NCBI RefSeq assembly: GCF_052116145.1
Contig: NZ_JBQKLQ010000004.1
Coordinates: 219,154 to 283,153 of the forward strand
Origin: Fundicoccus sp052116145
Lineage (GTDB): Bacteria > Bacillota > Bacilli > Lactobacillales > Aerococcaceae
Length of the DNA stretch: 64,000 bases
Reading direction: 5' to 3'
Notes under the pieces: model-generated
The model's database searches: none
Seen by the model: the letters and a program-made list of their open reading frames with translations, nothing else
What the model was told of the DNA's origin: nothing
In this document: positions 26,158 through 34,859 of the stretch, one piece after another
Layout of the letters: each line of letters starts with the position of its first letter
Position numbering within the stretch: position 1 is the stretch's first letter
Made by a program: the position numbers and the translations under genes

Positions 26158-27114
26158 ATGGCAGAATATTTACATGGTTTTATTTTGATGGGAGAGGACA
26201 TCGAATTATCGATTGATCATCCAGATGCAGACCATATTTTCAGTGAAGCGGAGGCGATGATTCGTGATTATGAAATGCGCTATAGCAGCATTGACCCAGC
26301 TTCAGAAGTAGTGGCTATCAATCAATCAGCCGGTCAAAAAGCAGTTCGAGTTTCAAAAGACCTATATGATTTGATTAAAATTGGACGCGATATCGGGCTG
26401 GCGACTAATGGGATTTTCAATATTGCGATTGGACCGATTACAAACTTATGGCATGTCGGCTTTAGTGAGGCACAATTACCTGACCAACGACAAATCGAAA
26501 CAAAGTTAGATTGTTTAAATCCAGCAGAGATTATTTTAGATGATTTTCAACATTCCGTTTATTTATCAAAAGTAGGTATGGCTTTGGATTTGGGAGTCAT
26601 CTCAAAGGGCTATTTTGCAGATCGTTTAAAACGTTTTTTCTTTGAAAAAGGTGTCCACTCAGGCATGATTAATTTAGGCAACAACTTAATTACTCTTGGC
26701 CAAGCAAATGAGGGCATCGATGGCAACTGGTCAGTCAAAATCCCAGATCCCCTGACTTATGATGGTCAGTTTTTAGGTGAATTGAAGACGCAAAATCAAG
26801 CAGTGGTTATATCATCAATTAATGAGCAGAAATTAAAAGTCGGCGACAAATATTATCACCATTTGTTCGATGCACGAACGGGTTATCCGATTGCTAGCCA
26901 AATTGCTAGCGTGACGATTGTCAGTGATCAGGCGATAGATGGCGAGATTTGGTCGACGGTCTTGTTCAGTCTAGCGCCCCAAAAGGCTCTGCAATGGTTG
27001 AATCAAGCGCAAGGGATTGAAGGAATCCTTGTCACGAAAGAAAAACAAGTAATAGTGTCTCAAAATCTGAAAGATAAAGTCACACTGTGTCCTGATATCG
27101 AGATGCTGGGTTAA
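26158..27114 (+). CDS. apbE: FAD:protein FMN transferase (ApbE family), apparently cytosolic
   Basis: A 318-residue ApbE-family protein. Family marks: RYSSIDPASEVVAINQSAG near the N-terminus, LATNGIFNIAIGPITNLWHV, ALDLGVISKGYFADRL, MINLGNNLITLG, and HHLFDARTGYPIAS, which contains the FAD/Mg-binding Asp-x-x-Thr-Gly. ApbE enzymes covalently attach FMN to threonine of flavoproteins such as NqrC/RnfG or flavin-based extracellular electron transfer proteins. Unlike most Gram-positive homologues there is no signal peptide or lipobox, so this one would act inside the cell. AGGGGGAG is upstream. It precedes aroD by 36 bases. Confidence 0.82.
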   Translation: MAEYLHGFILMGEDIELSIDHPDADHIFSEAEAMIRDYEMRYSSIDPASEVVAINQSAGQKAVRVSKDLYDLIKIGRDIGLATNGIFNIAIGPITNLWHVGFSEAQLPDQRQIETKLDCLNPAEIILDDFQHSVYLSKVGMALDLGVISKGYFADRLKRFFFEKGVHSGMINLGNNLITLGQANEGIDGNWSVKIPDPLTYDGQFLGELKTQNQAVVISSINEQKLKVGDKYYHHLFDARTGYPIASQIASVTIVSDQAIDGEIWSTVLFSLAPQKALQWLNQAQGIEGILVTKEKQVIVSQNLKDKVTLCPDIEMLG

Positions 27115-27150
27115 TTGTAGGAACAAAAATTAGCGATAAGGAGGGTTTTT

Positions 27151-27903
27151 ATGAAGTATGTGAAAGTCGATAGTGTCACAATTGGAGAAGGTAGACCTAA
27201 AATTATTGTCCCTCTAACCGGACGAACGCAAGAAGATGTCTTGTTGGAAGCTCATCAAGCGCGCAAATCACCGTGTGATTTAGTAGAATGGCGCATCGAT
27301 TTGTTTGAAGCGCTCAAACAGGACGGGGCAGTTGCCCACTTATCGCACCAAATTCGTGACTTAATTCAAAAGCCATTATTGATTACCTTTCGTAGTGTGG
27401 CTGAAGGCGGCAATGTCGAGTTACCAGTGGAAGAGTATTATATTCTTTACCGAACGATCATGTTGAATGGTAGTGTGGATTTAATTGATCTTGAGTTAGC
27501 TATGCCAGACTATATTGTACTAGGCTTGAAAAATATTGCATATTTAAATAATGTGAAAGTCATCATGAGTTTTCATGATTTTAATGGGACGCCAACTAAA
27601 AACATTCTCTTGCAGAAGTTGAAGCAGATGCAGCAAAAAGGAGCGGACATTGCCAAACTTGCCGTCATGCCAACATCAGCTGACGATGTATTAACTGTAT
27701 TGTCGACGACATTGAGAGCGAGCAAAGAATTTGATATCCCACTGGTGACGATTGCGATGGGGGATTTAGGGAAGGTGTCTCGTTTTACAGGTGAACTTTT
27801 TGGTTCAGCAGCCACTTTCGCCTCACTAGAAGACACGTCCGCTCCTGGACAGCTACCTTTACGAACGATGCGGGACTTACAAGATTTACTGAAATTATCA
27901 TAA
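27151..27903 (+). CDS. aroD: type I 3-dehydroquinate dehydratase
   Basis: A 250-residue class I dehydroquinase that forms 3-dehydroshikimate through a Schiff base. The catalytic His is in MSFHDFNGTP and the Schiff-base Lys in ADIAKLAVMP; VEWRIDLFE and LLITFRS carry substrate-binding Glu and Arg residues, and MGDLGKVSRFTGELFGS closes the barrel. AAGGAGG precedes the ATG. It supplies the one shikimate step missing from the aroFBECAK operon at 42-49 kb and is separately controlled with apbE, about 15 kb away. Confidence 0.92.
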   Translation: MKYVKVDSVTIGEGRPKIIVPLTGRTQEDVLLEAHQARKSPCDLVEWRIDLFEALKQDGAVAHLSHQIRDLIQKPLLITFRSVAEGGNVELPVEEYYILYRTIMLNGSVDLIDLELAMPDYIVLGLKNIAYLNNVKVIMSFHDFNGTPTKNILLQKLKQMQQKGADIAKLAVMPTSADDVLTVLSTTLRASKEFDIPLVTIAMGDLGKVSRFTGELFGSAATFASLEDTSAPGQLPLRTMRDLQDLLKLS

Positions 27904-27986
27904 ATACCTATTACATTCCAATACACGGCTTTTTTATAAAACGGCGCAAACTCATGTCGTGATATACAAGCTGTGTTTTTTCAGCT

Positions 27987-28020
27987 CACTTATTTCTTGT
28001 TGCTCTAAAAGAAATAAGTG
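27987..28020. other. perfect 12-base hairpin in the aroD-amylase intergenic region
   Basis: CACTTATTTCTT (27987-27998) pairs perfectly with AAGAAATAAGTG (28009-28020). It is not followed by a T-run on the plus strand, so it is not a standard terminator. Confidence 0.45.
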
Positions 28021-28095
28021 ATTAGACCTTTCTCCAACAGCTTTAGCTAAGGAAGGTTTGCTTCTGGAGGGAAGCGCTCAGAATTTATAAAGAAG

Positions 28096-28136
28096 AAAAC
28101 TCCGCTTAGCGACTGGAATCGCGAGGCGGAGTTTTT
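28096..28136. terminator. bidirectional terminator between aroD and amylase gene
   Basis: AAAACTCCGC (28096-28105) pairs with GCGGAGTTTT (28126-28135), with a further GCGA/TCGC pairing inside. A and T runs flank it on either side, serving both convergent genes. Confidence 0.8.
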
Positions 28137-28164
28137 CTGTAACTGAGTGTGGGCTTATTGTTCC

Positions 28165-30078
28165 TTAATTGTCGGTTTGGTTGATGAAGTGGCCTTTGTC
28201 TAAAGTGAGGAGGCCGGTGCCGCCGTTTTCCAAAAGTGGCAGGGGCAAACGGATGCGCGTTCCTTGGGCCTGGTAGGTTTCACCTGTGTAGTGGTCGGTG
28301 ACGAGCGCGTCGGCTTCGCTAAGTTCGAGTGTGATGTCGGTGGCTTCTTCGGCCTTACTAAAGAGCAGGTAGACCGACTCGTCTTGGTAGTTACGCGCAA
28401 CTAGAATATAATTCTCGGCGTTTGATCCGGCCAGCAATTGACGCTCGCCTTTAGAAAGGCTATCAGAAAACTGGTGGCGGAAATCTAAGACTGTTTGGTA
28501 GTGAGTTAGTGTGGCGTTGTCTCTAGCTGTTGCAACTTCCCAATCCAGGTCATAGCGGTTGTCATAAATCGGCCAGTTGTTGGCGCCGGTTTGAGCGAGC
28601 TCCTCGCCGTAATAAATGACGGGTTGACCTTTGGCTGTCAACTGTAAGCTGGCGGCCAATTGGTACTTGCCAAGATGGTTGTTCAACATATACAAGAAGC
28701 CGGTCTCATCGTGGCTACTGAGAAACTGGCCGCCAGTCGCGTTGCTTGTCATGGCTTCGTTACGTTTAATTAGTTGCTCATTAGCGCCGACTAAATTGCC
28801 ATTGATAAAATTACGAGCCGTTTCTTTAAATTTAAAATCGAGTACAGAGTCCATCATGCCATTAGTTAGATAGTGTTTATGGTTGATAGGGTCAGCGCCC
28901 CAAGCTTCTGCGATTAATTTAAAATCGGGATTTTTTTCTGTTAATTGATTACGAAAGTGTTTCAAAGTCACCGTATCCACATGAATTGCGGTATCGACAC
29001 GGAAACTGGCGATGGAATGACCGTTTTCTGTGGTTGCCATATCTAGCCAGGCCGTTTGCCAAGCAACGATTTGCTCGCGAACGTCAGGATCTTCCGTTAG
29101 TAAATCGGGTAGGCCAGAGAGGGATTCGCTCACGGAATCATTACCAGGCGTTAGCCTAATCATGTCACTAAAGACCGCGCGATCTTCGTCAGTTGGATAG
29201 CCTTCTACTTGTGACTCGCCTTTGCCGTCATCAGGATGTAGGCCATAACCTGTATGATTTAAGACAACGTCCACCATAATCTTTATGTCTTGTTCAGCGG
29301 CCGCATCAATTAATTTATGAAAGTCCTCTAAGCTACCGAAGTGTGGATTCAACTCTTCAAAATTTTCAGCCCAGTAGCCGTGGTAGCCATAGAAGGCGCC
29401 ATCCGTTGTGCCCGCAGACACATCATATTGAATATTGGCGACAATCGGTGATAGCCAAATAGTGGTCACACCGAGCTCGGCTAAGTAATCGAGTTTTTCG
29501 GTTACACCTGCAAAGTCGCCTCCTTGGTAAGTCCCGCGTGGGTTGTCAGCTTCAGCATAAGCTAGGTCGTAAGGGTTGTTGTTATCAGCTTGACCGTCAT
29601 AAAACCGGTCAGTTAATAGGAAGTAAATGACTTCTTCCTCCCAGTCGCGTCGCTCGTGGTCTGGCAGTTCATTGGCTAGAATCGTGACCGGATAGTCGAT
29701 TTCCTTAATGATTCCTCCGTCTTCGTCGGTGGCCACAACGGGTAGAAAGTAATCGCCAGCTTCAATTGCTTGATTGGCTGAAATAGAAACAACCATTAAT
29801 TCAAGTGGGATATCAATTTTGTTGCTCGCACCAATTTGGGAGGCATCAAGCGTGATACGGCTGATGGCTGGATCATCAAAACCCTTGAGTTCCACTAGAA
29901 AGTGTTGGTCGGGATATACTTGATTGAGTATTTGCTTATCGTTGGTGACTAAGACTTGGTCGTTAGCATAGAGTGTCTGATTGGGAAGACCTGTCGACAA
30001 GGGGGCAGCGATACTTAAAGCCAAAGCCGAGGTAGTCAATCGGATTAAATTTTTAGAGAAAAATGGTTTTATACGCAT
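28165..30078 (-). CDS. secreted alpha-amylase family (GH13) glycosidase
   Basis: A 637-residue extracellular alpha-glucan hydrolase. The signal peptide is about 37 residues with cleavage near TLYA. Residues about 40-135 form an N-terminal beta domain, then the catalytic barrel follows. Conserved regions are DVVLNHTGYG, SFRVDTAIHVD (nucleophile Asp362), LIAEAWG (acid/base Glu391) and LSSHDETG (Asp457), and a C-terminal beta domain ends the protein. All three catalytic carboxylates are intact. There is no LPxTG or surface-layer domain, so it is likely released. Neopullulanase or cyclomaltodextrinase-like activity is possible. RBS AAGGAG precedes the ATG. Confidence 0.88.
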   Translation of the reverse strand: MRIKPFFSKNLIRLTTSALALSIAAPLSTGLPNQTLYANDQVLVTNDKQILNQVYPDQHFLVELKGFDDPAISRITLDASQIGASNKIDIPLELMVVSISANQAIEAGDYFLPVVATDEDGGIIKEIDYPVTILANELPDHERRDWEEEVIYFLLTDRFYDGQADNNNPYDLAYAEADNPRGTYQGGDFAGVTEKLDYLAELGVTTIWLSPIVANIQYDVSAGTTDGAFYGYHGYWAENFEELNPHFGSLEDFHKLIDAAAEQDIKIMVDVVLNHTGYGLHPDDGKGESQVEGYPTDEDRAVFSDMIRLTPGNDSVSESLSGLPDLLTEDPDVREQIVAWQTAWLDMATTENGHSIASFRVDTAIHVDTVTLKHFRNQLTEKNPDFKLIAEAWGADPINHKHYLTNGMMDSVLDFKFKETARNFINGNLVGANEQLIKRNEAMTSNATGGQFLSSHDETGFLYMLNNHLGKYQLAASLQLTAKGQPVIYYGEELAQTGANNWPIYDNRYDLDWEVATARDNATLTHYQTVLDFRHQFSDSLSKGERQLLAGSNAENYILVARNYQDESVYLLFSKAEEATDITLELSEADALVTDHYTGETYQAQGTRIRLPLPLLENGGTGLLTLDKGHFINQTDN

Positions 30079-30140
30079 GGTAAGCTCCTTTTGGAAGTGT
30101 TTACAGTTATTATAACTTTTGTGCTGAATAATGGCAATGA

Positions 30141-30554
30141 ATGTCTAGTCACGCATACACTAGCATAAAGGAGGCGAGTGTCTTACCAGTTGTCAAGCAA
30201 ATTGAGTTGCATCCTTATTTCCAACAAGTCGATAGCCGAGCCTTCCATCAATCGAAAAAGATTATCACGCAAGCATGGAGTCCTTTAGGTGCTGGGCAAG
30301 GCAGTATGGACGATCCTTTGCTTAGCGAACTTGCTCACACGCATCAACGCTCAACTGGACAGATAGTCTTACGTTATTTAGTCCAACTCGGTGCCTTACC
30401 GCTACCTAAATCACGTCACGCTGGTCGCCAACAAGACAACTTAACTATCTTTGACTTCGAACTATCTAACGAAGAGATGGAAAGAGTTAGCAACTTATCT
30501 AAAGAAGACGGACGACTATTTGATCAACATCCAGAAAGCTTCAGTGACCTCTAA
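30141..30554 (+). pseudogene. aldo/keto reductase remnant (C-terminal half)
   Basis: This 137-codon frame matches only the C-terminal half of an aldo/keto reductase: VVKQIELHPYFQQVDSR, ITQAWSPLGAGQ, then the cofactor-binding LPKSRHAGRQQDNLTIFDFEL. The N-terminal part with the catalytic Asp, Tyr, Lys and His is missing, and the sequence directly upstream belongs to the amylase promoter region. It is best read as the leftover of a gene deleted at its 5' end. An apparent AAGGAGG inside may still allow some translation. Confidence 0.75.
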
Positions 30555-30579
30555 ACTAATAAATGCCATCATGACATAT

Positions 30580-30661
30580 AAAAAGAGCAGCCTTGTGTAG
30601 TGTCCCTTAAATCCGAACACAGATTTAGGGGATCACTACAGCCTTAGGCTGCTCTTTTTTT
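30580..30661. terminator. long bidirectional terminator hairpin
   Basis: AAAAAGAGCAGCC (30580-30592) pairs with GGCTGCTCTTTTT (30647-30659). The interior forms a second stem around 30596-30640. It separates the remnant from the convergent FMN reductase gene. Confidence 0.8.
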
Positions 30662-30683
30662 ACCGCTTGATTAACGAATGGAT

Positions 30684-31268
30684 TTATTTGTTTAAGTGGT
30701 TCTCGCGAACATCTTTCATACCCCAGCCCCAAGCAACGACTTCGTCGATGACTGCGTGAACAGTTGGTGTGTGAACTTCTGAGGGTTGGAATTCTTTCAT
30801 ATCCACGAAATCAGTGAAGTAGTTGAATGCACCATGTGGTGTAACTGTTGCTAAACGGAAGTTTGCTAAGATACCACGTAATGACATAACGGCTGCGATT
30901 CCTAAAGTAGAACCGTAAGCAACAATACCGGCTGATTTATGTGCAAATTCTGGTCCGATATGATCGATATTATTTTTTAATGCTGAAGTGATTGTTTTAT
31001 TGTATTCTGGCGTTACGAAAATGTAGCCATCCAATTCATCAATCTTAGCTGACCATTTTTGAACGTCAGGATTGTTATATTGCTTATTAGCCATTGCAGG
31101 TGGTAGTGCGTCGTCGAAGATAGGTAATTGATAATCTTTGATGTCGACAATTTCAAAAGATACGTTCTCTAAGTTCTTGCTGTCAGCAACTTCTTTGAAG
31201 TGTTGTGCCACTTGGTCATTGACACGAACGTCACGAATACTACCAGTAATAATACCGATTTTTAACAT
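30684..31268 (-). CDS. NADPH-dependent FMN reductase family protein
   Basis: A 194-residue flavodoxin-like reductase. IGIITGSIRDVRVNDQVA at the N-terminus is the FMN phosphate-binding loop of the Lot6/ArsH/YieF group. FVTPEYNKTITSALKNNIDHI is the second flavin-contacting loop, typically PEYN in this family. Such enzymes reduce quinones, azo compounds or chromate using NADPH. A GGAGG site lies before the ATG. It is transcribed alone. Confidence 0.87.
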   Translation of the reverse strand: MLKIGIITGSIRDVRVNDQVAQHFKEVADSKNLENVSFEIVDIKDYQLPIFDDALPPAMANKQYNNPDVQKWSAKIDELDGYIFVTPEYNKTITSALKNNIDHIGPEFAHKSAGIVAYGSTLGIAAVMSLRGILANFRLATVTPHGAFNYFTDFVDMKEFQPSEVHTPTVHAVIDEVVAWGWGMKDVRENHLNK

Positions 31269-31585
31269 AAATAAAATCCTCCTGTGATATAAAAAAATAA
31301 AATTATCTGAGCACTTAAAGACTCAGCACATTCAAGTATAGCTTATAGCGTAATAAAAGTGAAGTGGAAATATCTTAAATCGAGAGATGTTGAACCGCCT
31401 TTTTAAAAAAATAGGACGTTAATTCTTACGGTCAAAAATGTCCTGAAAAAGAAAGAGTTTACTGCTAGTGTTTGAAGGCAATGCAATCGAATGAAGTGCT
31501 TTTATTCGCATCTTAAAATTGAATATGCTAGGATAAATTTAAGAATTTTATAAAGGTTTAGTAAATAGGAGAGAGGAGTTTTGAG
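31269..31585. other. divergent intergenic region before the metalloprotease gene
   Basis: About 315 AT-rich bases with no gene. AGGAC and GTCCT around 31410-31445 could form a weak hairpin. No confident promoter could be fixed for either side. Confidence 0.4.
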
Positions 31586-32881
31586 ATGAAAAAGTCTATC
31601 AAGCAACAACTCATAAAGTGGAGTTTAGTCACTGGTCTACTTGGGATGAGTCTGCCGTTTACTCCGTCATTTGCGATGAATACAGTAGTCGCTGAAGAGG
31701 CGCTTTCTACAAATGAAGTAGCAGAATTTTTAGTCAATGGGGAGGCCATCGATACAGAAGCTACGATGTATCCAAGCGTCAGCTTTGACATTGTAGACGC
31801 AGAGTTACCAGCGGATCGAATTGTAGTGGATGAAGCGAGTTTATATAGTGATGAGCGACTGTTTATTGAAGCGCCAGGCCGTGAAGAAACTTATTACCAT
31901 AATTTTACAGATCCGACGACCTACCGAGATTATTCAACTTGGCTGATGTATTACATTGTCTATACTAATGGTGACATGGAAATGTTGCATTCGATTAACT
32001 TCACCGAAGAAATTTATGAGTTTTATGATGAGCTTGCTTTCATGAATGCCCATAAAGAAGAACTACTCCATAAGGTAACTAACGACTTTGTATGGCCATT
32101 TGCAGATGACATTGATCATTTGTATGAATTACAGGGACAGTTTGCACCGCAGCTGATTGCAGATGCAAAGGCAGCAATGATGCGTGCGGAAGAAGTGTAT
32201 GCGACGATTGGCGAAGAGGATGTGAATTATAATGGCGCAACGGAAATTATCGAACAGATGCGCATTGGTTATAGTGCCTTGATGCAACGCTATAATAACC
32301 GTTACAGTCAGACGCCGGCTTTTAATTTCTATAAATCAGAAGAGTTAATGGATGAAGCGCTAGCGGACGATTTAATTGTTATGGTCGAGGACGTGATTAG
32401 GACATTACCAGACGATATCCAAAGACGTTTGTCCGATTTTTATTTCGTGCCTAAGGGAGAAATAACGGCTGTTATGGAAGATTCCTTTATCGATGCTTAC
32501 GCTCAACCAACGGGAGTCATCTATTTTGGAGATGATATCACGACCAATGATATTGGCTTGGTCTATCATGAAATCGCCCATATTGTCGACTTTGATGCTT
32601 ATGCGCCAACGTCTCTAGAATATGAATCCTTTACTCGTTTCTCTACGAATCCAGAGTGGCTAGAAATTCATGAAGCAGAATGGGGCAAACCAGATCAAGC
32701 AGACTATTACTACAATGACCCAATTGAATCTTTTGCCCAAGCTTTCGCTGGTTATACATTGGAGAAATACCAAGATAAGCAGATGAGCGAACTGGGTTAT
32801 CAAGATGATGACATTGCCGATCGTCCTTTATCAAAAGCTTACTTCGACGCTTTTTTTGAACGACATAACTATAATGAGTAA
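31586..32881 (+). CDS. secreted putative zinc metalloprotease (HEIAH, ATLF/M34-like)
   Basis: A 431-residue exported protein. The N-terminus has a signal peptide (about 35 residues, ending near VVAEE). The C-terminal third holds H328-E-I-A-H332, a HExxH zinc motif. About 50 residues later E381 in ESFAQAFAGY is the likely third zinc ligand, and Y374 sits seven residues before it. This His-Glu-His/Tyr/Glu spacing is the pattern of anthrax lethal factor-like and Pro-Pro endopeptidase (M34) gluzincins. The middle part is acidic and helical and unrecognised. GAGAGGAG precedes the ATG. There is no wall anchor. Substrate unknown; assignment rests on motif and spacing only. Confidence 0.68.
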   Translation: MKKSIKQQLIKWSLVTGLLGMSLPFTPSFAMNTVVAEEALSTNEVAEFLVNGEAIDTEATMYPSVSFDIVDAELPADRIVVDEASLYSDERLFIEAPGREETYYHNFTDPTTYRDYSTWLMYYIVYTNGDMEMLHSINFTEEIYEFYDELAFMNAHKEELLHKVTNDFVWPFADDIDHLYELQGQFAPQLIADAKAAMMRAEEVYATIGEEDVNYNGATEIIEQMRIGYSALMQRYNNRYSQTPAFNFYKSEELMDEALADDLIVMVEDVIRTLPDDIQRRLSDFYFVPKGEITAVMEDSFIDAYAQPTGVIYFGDDITTNDIGLVYHEIAHIVDFDAYAPTSLEYESFTRFSTNPEWLEIHEAEWGKPDQADYYYNDPIESFAQAFAGYTLEKYQDKQMSELGYQDDDIADRPLSKAYFDAFFERHNYNE

Positions 32882-33106
32882 ATTTTAAAGTACGCATTAA
32901 ATTCTAAAAACTAGACAAGTGATAGACGCATTTTGTGTCTATCACTTTTGTTTGTTCCGAAGGTTTCAAACAAGTTTGATACAAATAACCTTCTAGAGGA
33001 CTTAATAGTCGCAAATTATAATAAAGATATGATAGGATAAAAATGAATAGACGACTTTATGTTGGGATGGCTTAAGTTTAGATACTTTAAAATATGGGAG
33101 GAGATT

Positions 33107-34387
33107 ATGATGAAAAAATTGATAGCTAGTAAGAAGTTGACGTTAACTTTAGCGATGAGCTTATTAGGCGCTAATTTAGCCTTACCTTCAGCTATGACCT
33201 ATGCCCAAACAGATGAGGCAGCGATGGAAGCCTGTCCATTGCTTGTGGATGGTGAAGAAATTGATACAGAAGCGACGATGTTTCCGACAAGTTCTTATGA
33301 ATTACTTGATGCAAATTTGCCGGCAGACCGTGTCAGTATTGACGAGTCGACCTTATTCTCTCAGGAGTGGGTCATTGTAGAAGACGGATCACAAGAAGAA
33401 ACTTACTATCAGAACTTTACAGACTTAGAAACTTATCGTGACTATTCTGTATGGCCGATGTATATTCTGACTTATGACAGTGGCGAGTTGGCCTTATTAG
33501 CACCGATGAATATGTCAAACGCTTTATCCGAGTTTTACACAATTGTTGATTTTTTAACGGCTCAAAACGAAGACTTATATCATAAGTTAATCAGTGATTA
33601 CATGCATGCTTTTTCTGATGACTTAGATGAAATTTACCGCCTGTCTAAAGGATTTCCTACAGCTGTTTTTGCTGATGGAAAGGCGAACCTCTTGCGAGCA
33701 GAGTCTTTATACGCTGACTTATCGGAAGATGATCCTGATTATGAAGAAGCGACAAAATTGCTAGAACAAATTCGATTCAAATACTTTATTCTGGAAGGGC
33801 GCTACAATAACGCTTGTGGGGCTGATTTATACTATGACTACTTCATTTATGACGATGTCGAGGATTCAGAAAGAGCCAGTGAATTAGTTGACTTTATCGA
33901 TGCTAGTTTGAAAAAAGTGCCACTTGATTTACAAGAACGCTTATTTGATATTCGAATCATCCGTCAAGATCAATTGAATGAGCGAACTCAAAGAGATGAT
34001 TTGTTAATGAAAGCTTACTCAGAACGTATATTATATTTCAGTGAAGAAATGGAAGACGATCCAAGTATTGTCTACTATCTAATTGGACATATCCTAGACT
34101 TAAGTACTTACATGCCCGAAGATACGAATTATGAAAATTATACAAGTTACTCACTGGCTGACGATTGGATGGCTATCCATGACACAGAATGGCTCAATGA
34201 AGAAGATGAGGATGCGATTCTCAATAATCCTTTCCACTCATTCGGACAAGCCTTTGCCGCTTACGCGCTCCAAAAGTATGACAGCGAACAAATGAGTGAT
34301 TACGGATATGAAGGTTTAGACATTACGGATCATCCAGAGTCAGAAGCTTATTTTGATGATTTATTCACACGTTTAGAATTCAATTAA
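33107..34387 (+). CDS. secreted paralogue of the metalloprotease with the zinc site lost
   Basis: A 426-residue exported protein alignable over its whole length with the protein encoded just upstream (shared blocks such as EIDTEATMFP / AIDTEATMYP and ADRVSIDE / ADRIVVDE). The HEIAH motif is replaced by Y324-L-I-G-H328, so two of the catalytic residues are gone, and the third-ligand Glu is replaced by His in FHSFGQAFAAY. It must be catalytically dead, although the reading frame, signal peptide and fold are kept. That suggests selection for a binding, inhibitory or decoy role. The start is set by GGAGG upstream; an in-frame ATG at 33059 would destroy the signal peptide layout. Confidence 0.72.
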   Translation: MMKKLIASKKLTLTLAMSLLGANLALPSAMTYAQTDEAAMEACPLLVDGEEIDTEATMFPTSSYELLDANLPADRVSIDESTLFSQEWVIVEDGSQEETYYQNFTDLETYRDYSVWPMYILTYDSGELALLAPMNMSNALSEFYTIVDFLTAQNEDLYHKLISDYMHAFSDDLDEIYRLSKGFPTAVFADGKANLLRAESLYADLSEDDPDYEEATKLLEQIRFKYFILEGRYNNACGADLYYDYFIYDDVEDSERASELVDFIDASLKKVPLDLQERLFDIRIIRQDQLNERTQRDDLLMKAYSERILYFSEEMEDDPSIVYYLIGHILDLSTYMPEDTNYENYTSYSLADDWMAIHDTEWLNEEDEDAILNNPFHSFGQAFAAYALQKYDSEQMSDYGYEGLDITDHPESEAYFDDLFTRLEFN

Positions 34388-34399
34388 TCGGCAAACAGG

Positions 34400-34430
34400 C
34401 TGCACTCTTTAAAAAGGGGTGCAGTTTTTT
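34400..34430 (+). terminator. terminator after the protease pair
   Basis: CTGCAC and following bases (34400-34409) pair with 34415-34424 through two wobbles and run into six T residues. Confidence 0.7.
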
Positions 34431-34859
34431 GTGCTATCAGGACATAGAAGCCTAAGTTTGAGTGACCACCCGTTTGAAAACACATGATTTACGCCCACAA
34501 AAGTATAAAGACAAGCTGCTGTTACTCACAGCCCTTCGAGACGAATTGCCAAATGTTTAACACTTTCTAAATCGTGAGGAACGTCAGTGAGAGTTATAGC
34601 GCGTGAATGACAATTTCTGGCAGAATGGCTGCTTCTTTCTGGTCGGGCCACTACACTAATTCTAAAAAGCACGTCACCTGTCTACTAGCACTGCGTTAAG
34701 TATGTCTGATACTGGTCCTCTTTTGTTAAAAGAAAGCGCTTAAAAATTCCTTAAATTTTACAAAGTAGAGTCGTAACTTTTGTATCACTTCTTGATTTCT
34801 TATAGGATTAAAATAAGAAAGACAGACACAATATTCGATTAGAAAAGGAGTGGAGTAAA
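34431..34859. other. intergenic region before the stress-protein gene
   Basis: About 430 bases without a credible open frame. It contains TTGATT at 34792-34797 and a TATAGGATTAAAAT stretch that may be promoter parts. No repeat or RNA structure was recognised. Confidence 0.35.

Noticed and set aside
30141..30554. Functional short aldo/keto reductase
   Set aside because: The half with all four catalytic residues is missing, so an enzyme is not possible; listed as a pseudogene.
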